DNA of 18,289 bases from UBA6382 sp964596865 (GTDB lineage: Bacteria; Bacteroidota; Bacteroidia; Bacteroidales; Bacteroidaceae): contig CAZQVW010000017.1 in NCBI GenBank assembly GCA_964596865.1, positions 1 through 18,289 on the forward strand. The letters are read 5' to 3'. Within the stretch, counting starts at the first letter, position 1; each line of letters starts with the position of its first letter. The notes below the pieces were generated by a model that was not told where the DNA came from, did not search any database, and saw only the letters and a list, made by a program, of their open reading frames with translations. Below, in pieces: positions 14,318 to 18,289 of the stretch. Made by a program: the position numbers and the translations under genes.

Positions 14318-15678
14318 TCCAAAGTGATGGAATGATCGATTATTGGTGGGAAATCCTCGTCGTAATGCGACACCATAATGAGCGTTTTGCGGGGCTGGGA
14401 GCAATATTCGGTGATAATATTTAGCGCCATCAGGCGGTTGCGCTCGTCCAGGCCGTGGAATGGTTCGTCTAAAATCAGCAATGGCGGATTTTTCACGAAT
14501 GCGCGGCAGAGCAACACCAGTCTTTGCTCGCCGCTGGAGAGCGAGAGATAACTGCGCTCCGCCCAATCGTTTATTTTGAAGCGCTGCATCCATTTTTCGA
14601 TGCAGAGGAAATCCTCCTGTTTGGGTTGGCGAAAGAGGCCGGTGGTATCGTGGAGCCCGCTGGCCACAATAGTTTTCACGGGCAGGTTGCGGCGGTAGGC
14701 GCGGTACATCTCCGGCGAAACGAACCCGATATTTTTCTTAATATCCCAAATACTTTCGCCGCTACCGCGCTGTCGGCCAAAGAGAGTGATGTCGCAGGCG
14801 TAGCCTTGTGGGTTGTCAGCGCAGATAAGGCTCAGCAGTGTGCTTTTCCCGCTGCCGTTTTGCCCTCTTAGTGCCCAATGCTCGCCCTCGCGGATGGTGA
14901 TGCTGAAATCCTTTAGGATTGTGCGCTGGCCATAACTGATATTGATGTTGCGAGCCTCCATTATAATCGGGGCGGGAGCGATAAGGCGTTTCTCTATCCG
15001 GCCTTCGTCCACCTCCACCACGTGGGTAAATCCCTTTGTGTCGCGCGGCCAACGGCTCACCACGAGGATAAGCGACAGGCGCCCGTTAAGCGTGAGGCGT
15101 TGCAGCAGGCGGCTCACGATTTTGCGCCCCTCATTGTCCAGTCCGATGAAAGGATTATCAACTATCAAGAGCGTAGGCCGCTTTATCAGCACACGCGCTA
15201 ACTGAAACCTCCTGAACTCTCCCGAACTGAGGCTGACAATCGTGCGCGGGAGCATATCTGTTATCTCAAGCTCCTCTAACAGTCTGTTGTATTCGTCCTG
15301 CGGCATTGAGGGCGCCTTTTTCAGGGAGTCTGCCACGCGAGGCTCGAAGGTCTCGTCCATTGCGCCGCGGTTCCACCTCATCTGATAGGCGCTGGCTCCG
15401 GTGTCGATGCTTTGCGAATACTGGTCGTGGAATGTTACATAGCAAATATTATCGCTCACGGCCTGGGAGCGCTCGTTTGGGAAGGCATAATGAATCTTGC
15501 CCCCGCGTATATTGTAGGCCGAACGCAGAGTGTTCACCAGAAACGTCTTGCCGCCCCCGTTTGGCCCGTAGATAATCCATTGCTCGCCCTGATTGAATTG
15601 CAGATTAATGGGTTGCGGAAAATGATAGGTGCATTCGGGCACCACATCTTTGAGCTGTATTATAGGGAGGTCGTTCAT
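14308..15678 (-). CDS. Twin ABC-type ATPase, ModF/PhrA-like
   Basis: This 456-aa protein has two ABC ATPase domains and no membrane segment. Domain 1 has Walker A GPNGGGKT (38-45) and signature LSSGEFRRFQLA (150-161), but its Walker B reads LLIVDNPFIGLD, with Asn175 where the catalytic Glu should be. The H-loop position reads VVSRW, with Arg for His. Domain 2 is intact: Walker A GQNGSGKS (272-279), signature LSSGEQRLVLL, Walker B LLILDEPFHGLD (D404, E405) and H-loop VSHYDED (H438). Domain 1 is therefore likely ATP-binding but not hydrolysing. Similar soluble twin proteins (E. coli ModF/PhrA) have unclear roles. The frame extends upstream into ruvC, but the ATG at 15678 starts MNDLPIIQLKDV, 7 bp after ruvC. 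Confidence 0.88.
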   Translation of the reverse strand: MNDLPIIQLKDVVPECTYHFPQPINLQFNQGEQWIIYGPNGGGKTFLVNTLRSAYNIRGGKIHYAFPNERSQAVSDNICYVTFHDQYSQSIDTGASAYQMRWNRGAMDETFEPRVADSLKKAPSMPQDEYNRLLEELEITDMLPRTIVSLSSGEFRRFQLARVLIKRPTLLIVDNPFIGLDNEGRKIVSRLLQRLTLNGRLSLILVVSRWPRDTKGFTHVVEVDEGRIEKRLIAPAPIIMEARNINISYGQRTILKDFSITIREGEHWALRGQNGSGKSTLLSLICADNPQGYACDITLFGRQRGSGESIWDIKKNIGFVSPEMYRAYRRNLPVKTIVASGLHDTTGLFRQPKQEDFLCIEKWMQRFKINDWAERSYLSLSSGEQRLVLLCRAFVKNPPLLILDEPFHGLDERNRLMALNIITEYCSQPRKTLIMVSHYDEDFPPIIDHSITLEKQ

Positions 15679-15685
15679 AGAGGGA

Positions 15686-16468
15686 TTATTTCTGTCTGGA
15701 CGTGAAAGCGGCGCCACCTAAATTAAAGGAAGTGCTACCAGCCTTTAACGAAGCACTACCTGCTTTCAGCGATGCGTTACCTGTCTTTAGCGAGGAGGCC
15801 GAGGCGTTCATCTTGGCTCGCGCGGCGGCAATCTGTTCCTGCACCGAGGGCTTGCTGCCAGCATTGTGGCGCGAATTTGTGGGGGTGGCCACTCGTGCGG
15901 CGTTGCTGCGGGCAAAAGCGCTCCACGTGGAATATTCCGCTGCGGAGACTATTGTGCGCCGCTGGGTGTGGTGGCAATAAGCGATGGCCAAAGCATCGGT
16001 GGCATCGAGGAAAGGAACCATCTTATCCTCGTTAAGATGGAAGATGCGCAGCAGCATTCCCGCCACTTGCTCCTTACTGGCGCGTCCGTTGCCGGTTACC
16101 GCGATTTTTACCTTGGTGGGCGGGTATTCATGGACGCTCATATCGCGCTCAATGGCGGCGGCGATGGCCACGCCCTGCGCCCTGCCCAGGTGGATGGCGC
16201 TCTGTATGTTTTTCCCCAAGAACGGGCTTTCGATAGCCATCTCGTCGGGGTGGAATGTGTCGATTAGGCGGATGATATTCTGGTGGATACGCCCTAATTT
16301 TAAGTAGACATCGGGGCAATGCCTCAAATCAATCACCCCCATGGCCTCGATATTCATCTTCTTTCCGTTGATGACGCGCAGGATGCTGTAGCCCAGCACG
16401 TTTGTGCCAGGGTCGATGCCCATTATCACGAGGTCTGGTTGAGGATTCTGGTTTTTAGTGGTTGTCAT
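15686..16468 (-). CDS. ruvC: Holliday junction resolvase RuvC with repeat tail
   Basis: This 260-aa endonuclease cuts Holliday junctions together with RuvAB. The four acidic catalytic residues are visible: D19 in MGIDPGT, E80 in AIESPFLGKN, and D155 and D158 in PFLDATDALAIAYCH. The catalytic domain ends near 170, where typical RuvC stops by about 170-190. The extra ~75 residues are Ala/Ser-rich and end in four heptads (226-253: SLKTGNA, SLKAGSA, SLKAGST, SFNLGGA). The tail is basic and probably disordered, and might touch DNA, which is inference. The start ATG at 16468 leaves 16 residues before MGIDPGT, normal for Bacteroidota. It is the first gene of the minus-strand run, divergent from the flippase. 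Confidence 0.95.
   Translation of the reverse strand: MTTTKNQNPQPDLVIMGIDPGTNVLGYSILRVINGKKMNIEAMGVIDLRHCPDVYLKLGRIHQNIIRLIDTFHPDEMAIESPFLGKNIQSAIHLGRAQGVAIAAAIERDMSVHEYPPTKVKIAVTGNGRASKEQVAGMLLRIFHLNEDKMVPFLDATDALAIAYCHHTQRRTIVSAAEYSTWSAFARSNAARVATPTNSRHNAGSKPSVQEQIAAARAKMNASASSLKTGNASLKAGSASLKAGSTSFNLGGAAFTSRQK
15710..15793 (-). repeat. 21-bp tandem repeats coding the RuvC C-terminal tail
   Basis: Four 21-bp units encode RuvC residues 226-253 (SLKTGNA, SLKAGSA, SLKAGST, SFNLGGA); NASAS just before may be a fifth, worn unit. The units run up to within eight codons of the stop. Outer units are more diverged than the middle two. Confidence 0.88.
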
Positions 16469-16647
16469 CGAGGTCTATGAGTGGGGAGTCCCCATTTTTG
16501 GGCGTAATAGGATAGATTTCCGTGTGCTATACCTTATTTATATATAAGGCAATCTTGCCGTTTGTGCCCATTTTGATGCAAAATTACTGAAATTCCGCCA
16601 AACCTATCTGTTTTTATGCCTATTTACTTATTCCTTTTGCAAAATAA
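16469..16647. promoter_or_regulatory. Divergent ruvC/flippase promoter region
   Basis: This 179-bp spacer must carry promoters for both divergent genes. On the minus strand TAATTTTGC (16586-16578) matches the Bacteroidota -7 box, about 110 bp before ruvC; no clear -33 TTTG is seen. Two short inverted repeats lie together: CCTTAT/ATAAGG (16532-16549) and GGCAA-TC-TTGCC (16548-16559). A GGGGA-G-TCCCC palindrome is near 16482-16492. These could be operators or leader hairpins; none is proven. Confidence 0.35.
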
Positions 16648-18138
16648 ATGTTTCTTTTCTCCGTTTTATCTTCAATAACAATCCCAAAAGAATTGGTCAT
16701 CAACTCTCCATACAGGCATATCCTGAAATACACCGGCATTTTTGGCTCCATACAGGTGGTAACGATGTTGGCGTCGGTATTAAGAAACAAGGCAGCCGCG
16801 ATTTTAATCGATCGTTACGGCCAAGGCCTCACCGACCTCTTTTCCAACACCGTTACGCTCATCTCCACGGCCACCACACTGGTGATTCCCGTGGCGGTGG
16901 TGAGGCGATTGTCGTTATTATACGAGCGCCACGGCGATGGGTCGCCCCAAATTGTGGAGGCCATCAGGGTGATACGCTCATGGAGCGTGCTCACTGGCCT
17001 CGTGGCCACGCTATTGGTGATAGTGGGCAGTCCGCTGTTGAGCCAAATCACGCTGGGCGGCTCACAGTTTACTCGCAGTTACCTCTTTCTCTCGCCAATG
17101 CTTCTGTTGGTGAGCGTAAACGGCACCGAGGTGGCCATTCTCAAGGCCACGCGCCGTCTCTCGCCGTTGGCGAAGGCGTCGGTGGCGGGGTCGCTGTTTA
17201 CATTGGTGGTGAGCGTGGCCAGTTATTGGTTGTGGAGTTTAAGGGGCATCGTGGTATCATTGGATTTGAGCGCACTGTGCGTAACACTGCTCTCTCTTAG
17301 GTGTACTCTTAAGGCTTATCCCTATCGTGTGGCCCCGTTTAGCTGGAGCGTGCTCCGCAAGGGCACTGGCCTTATCCGATTGAGCGTGGCATTTATTCTG
17401 GCCGCAGTGGTGGCCGCCCTTGTGGAGATGCTTATTCGCACGTTTATTTCCAATAACGGCTCTATCGAGGACGTAGGGCTCTATGGCGCGGGCTTCGCGC
17501 TCACCGTTACATATACCCGCTTTGTCTTTTCGGCCATGGATGCCGACTATTATCCGCGCCTTTCCGGATTAAGTGGCAACCGTCCCCAAATGAATGTGGC
17601 AATCAATAGGCAGGTGATGGTGTGTGTCTTGATTGTGGTGCCGTGTCTCATCCTTTTTAATCTTTTCCTCCCTTTCATAGTTTCTTTGCTCTACACAGAT
17701 AAATATCGCGAAATCATCCCGATGGTGATGTGCGCCACGTTTTATGTTTTCTCCAAGGCGGTGCTCACGCCGGTGGCCTATACATCGTTGGCAAAGGGTG
17801 ATTCCAAGATGTATCTCGGCATGGAGAGTGTCTCTGCTCTTTTGTTGGCCGTTTGTGTCATCGGTGGATATTCCTCCTTCGGACTGACAGGCTGCGGCAT
17901 AGGTCTAACTATCAGTAATCTATTGGAACTGGCGATAATTTTCATTATCTATCGCCGCTGTTATGGTGTTGGCCTAAATCGGCAGTCAATTACGGCAGTA
18001 TTCTTACAACTATCAATTCTTTTGTTGGGCATGGCGTGCGTGATTTTCCTGCCTTCAACAATGTTTGTGCGCTATGCCGCCGCTTTTCTTTGCGCCGCCG
18101 TTTCCTTATTCGCCTCTTGGCGCATGATTAGGGCGTAA
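16648..18138 (+). CDS. Polysaccharide flippase-like membrane protein (Wzx/MATE superfamily)
   Basis: This 496-aa inner-membrane protein has about 12-14 hydrophobic segments spread over its length, such as TLVIPVAVV, SVLTGLVATLLVIVG, LSVAFILAAVVAALVEMLI and VLIVVPCLILFNLFLPFIV. The layout and charged cytoplasmic loops resemble lipid-linked oligosaccharide flippases of the MOP superfamily, used for O-antigen or capsule export. The substrate is unknown and no glycosyltransferase genes are in view. The early segment NSPYRHILKYTGIFGSIQVV looks like the usual start of such proteins, so the first ~18 residues from the ATG at 16648 may not be translated. No better ATG is available, though, so I keep it. 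It is the only plus-strand gene. Confidence 0.8.
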   Translation: MFLFSVLSSITIPKELVINSPYRHILKYTGIFGSIQVVTMLASVLRNKAAAILIDRYGQGLTDLFSNTVTLISTATTLVIPVAVVRRLSLLYERHGDGSPQIVEAIRVIRSWSVLTGLVATLLVIVGSPLLSQITLGGSQFTRSYLFLSPMLLLVSVNGTEVAILKATRRLSPLAKASVAGSLFTLVVSVASYWLWSLRGIVVSLDLSALCVTLLSLRCTLKAYPYRVAPFSWSVLRKGTGLIRLSVAFILAAVVAALVEMLIRTFISNNGSIEDVGLYGAGFALTVTYTRFVFSAMDADYYPRLSGLSGNRPQMNVAINRQVMVCVLIVVPCLILFNLFLPFIVSLLYTDKYREIIPMVMCATFYVFSKAVLTPVAYTSLAKGDSKMYLGMESVSALLLAVCVIGGYSSFGLTGCGIGLTISNLLELAIIFIIYRRCYGVGLNRQSITAVFLQLSILLLGMACVIFLPSTMFVRYAAAFLCAAVSLFASWRMIRA

Positions 18139-18289
18139 ACCTTTATTAAATTGATGGAAAAGGAATTGATTTGTTTGTCAGAAAAATTTTATTGTAGGCG
18201 TCTGGTAAAAATTAAAACTTGCGAAATATCGCCACACTACGCTTTAACCATTTTAATAAGCAGTAGGTTAAGGCGGTAGGGGCGGAACA
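18139..18289. other. Terminal 151 bp with no visible gene
   Basis: AT-rich sequence after the flippase stop. I see no hairpin with a T-run, no repeat and no open frame of useful length. It may be the start of another spacer cut by the window edge. Confidence 0.5.

Overview
The window looks like core chromosome of a Bacteroidales bacterium (Bacteroidota; Prevotellaceae- or Muribaculaceae-like). The reasons are the fused MurF-alanine racemase, a GSCFA-domain protein beside it, a Bacteroidota-type LptD, promoter-like TAnnTTTGC elements, and starts without clear Shine-Dalgarno sequences. Genus cannot be fixed from the sequence alone.

Layout, left to right. Positions 1-554 hold a degenerate 21-bp tandem array, a Rho-independent terminator, tRNA-Arg(CCG) on the minus strand, and a second 21-bp array. 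Eleven protein genes then run on the minus strand. In transcription order (right to left) they are ruvC with a repeat-bearing tail, a twin-ABC ATPase, a secreted 164-aa protein of unknown function, a zinc-ribbon/single-TM protein, a HAD phosphatase, a WalJ/YycJ-like metallo-beta-lactamase-fold protein with a repeat tail, lptD with a heptad-repeat insert, a GSCFA protein, murF-alr, dnaG and a TRIC/YadS-type membrane protein. A polysaccharide flippase-like gene diverges from ruvC on the plus strand and ends at 18138. The last 150 bases show no gene.

The genes are mostly housekeeping: recombination (ruvC), replication priming (dnaG), peptidoglycan precursor and D-Ala synthesis (murF-alr), outer-membrane LPS assembly (lptD) and envelope polysaccharide export (flippase). 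Spacing suggests tight pairs or operons: ruvC-ABC is 7 bp apart, and GSCFA/murF-alr/dnaG/TRIC are 25-45 bp apart.

The unusual feature is repetitive. At least eleven separate tandem arrays have a period of 21 bp, 22 bp or about 42 bp. They have mostly different unit sequences. They lie in spacers and, in frame, in protein tails and linkers (RuvC, MBL protein, LptD, DnaG). Two of them run across or right up to gene ends and starts (alr stop/dnaG start; ABC stop). 21 bp equals seven codons and about two B-DNA helical turns. The pattern suggests a local, sequence-independent duplication process with a fixed step, rather than copies of one mobile repeat.
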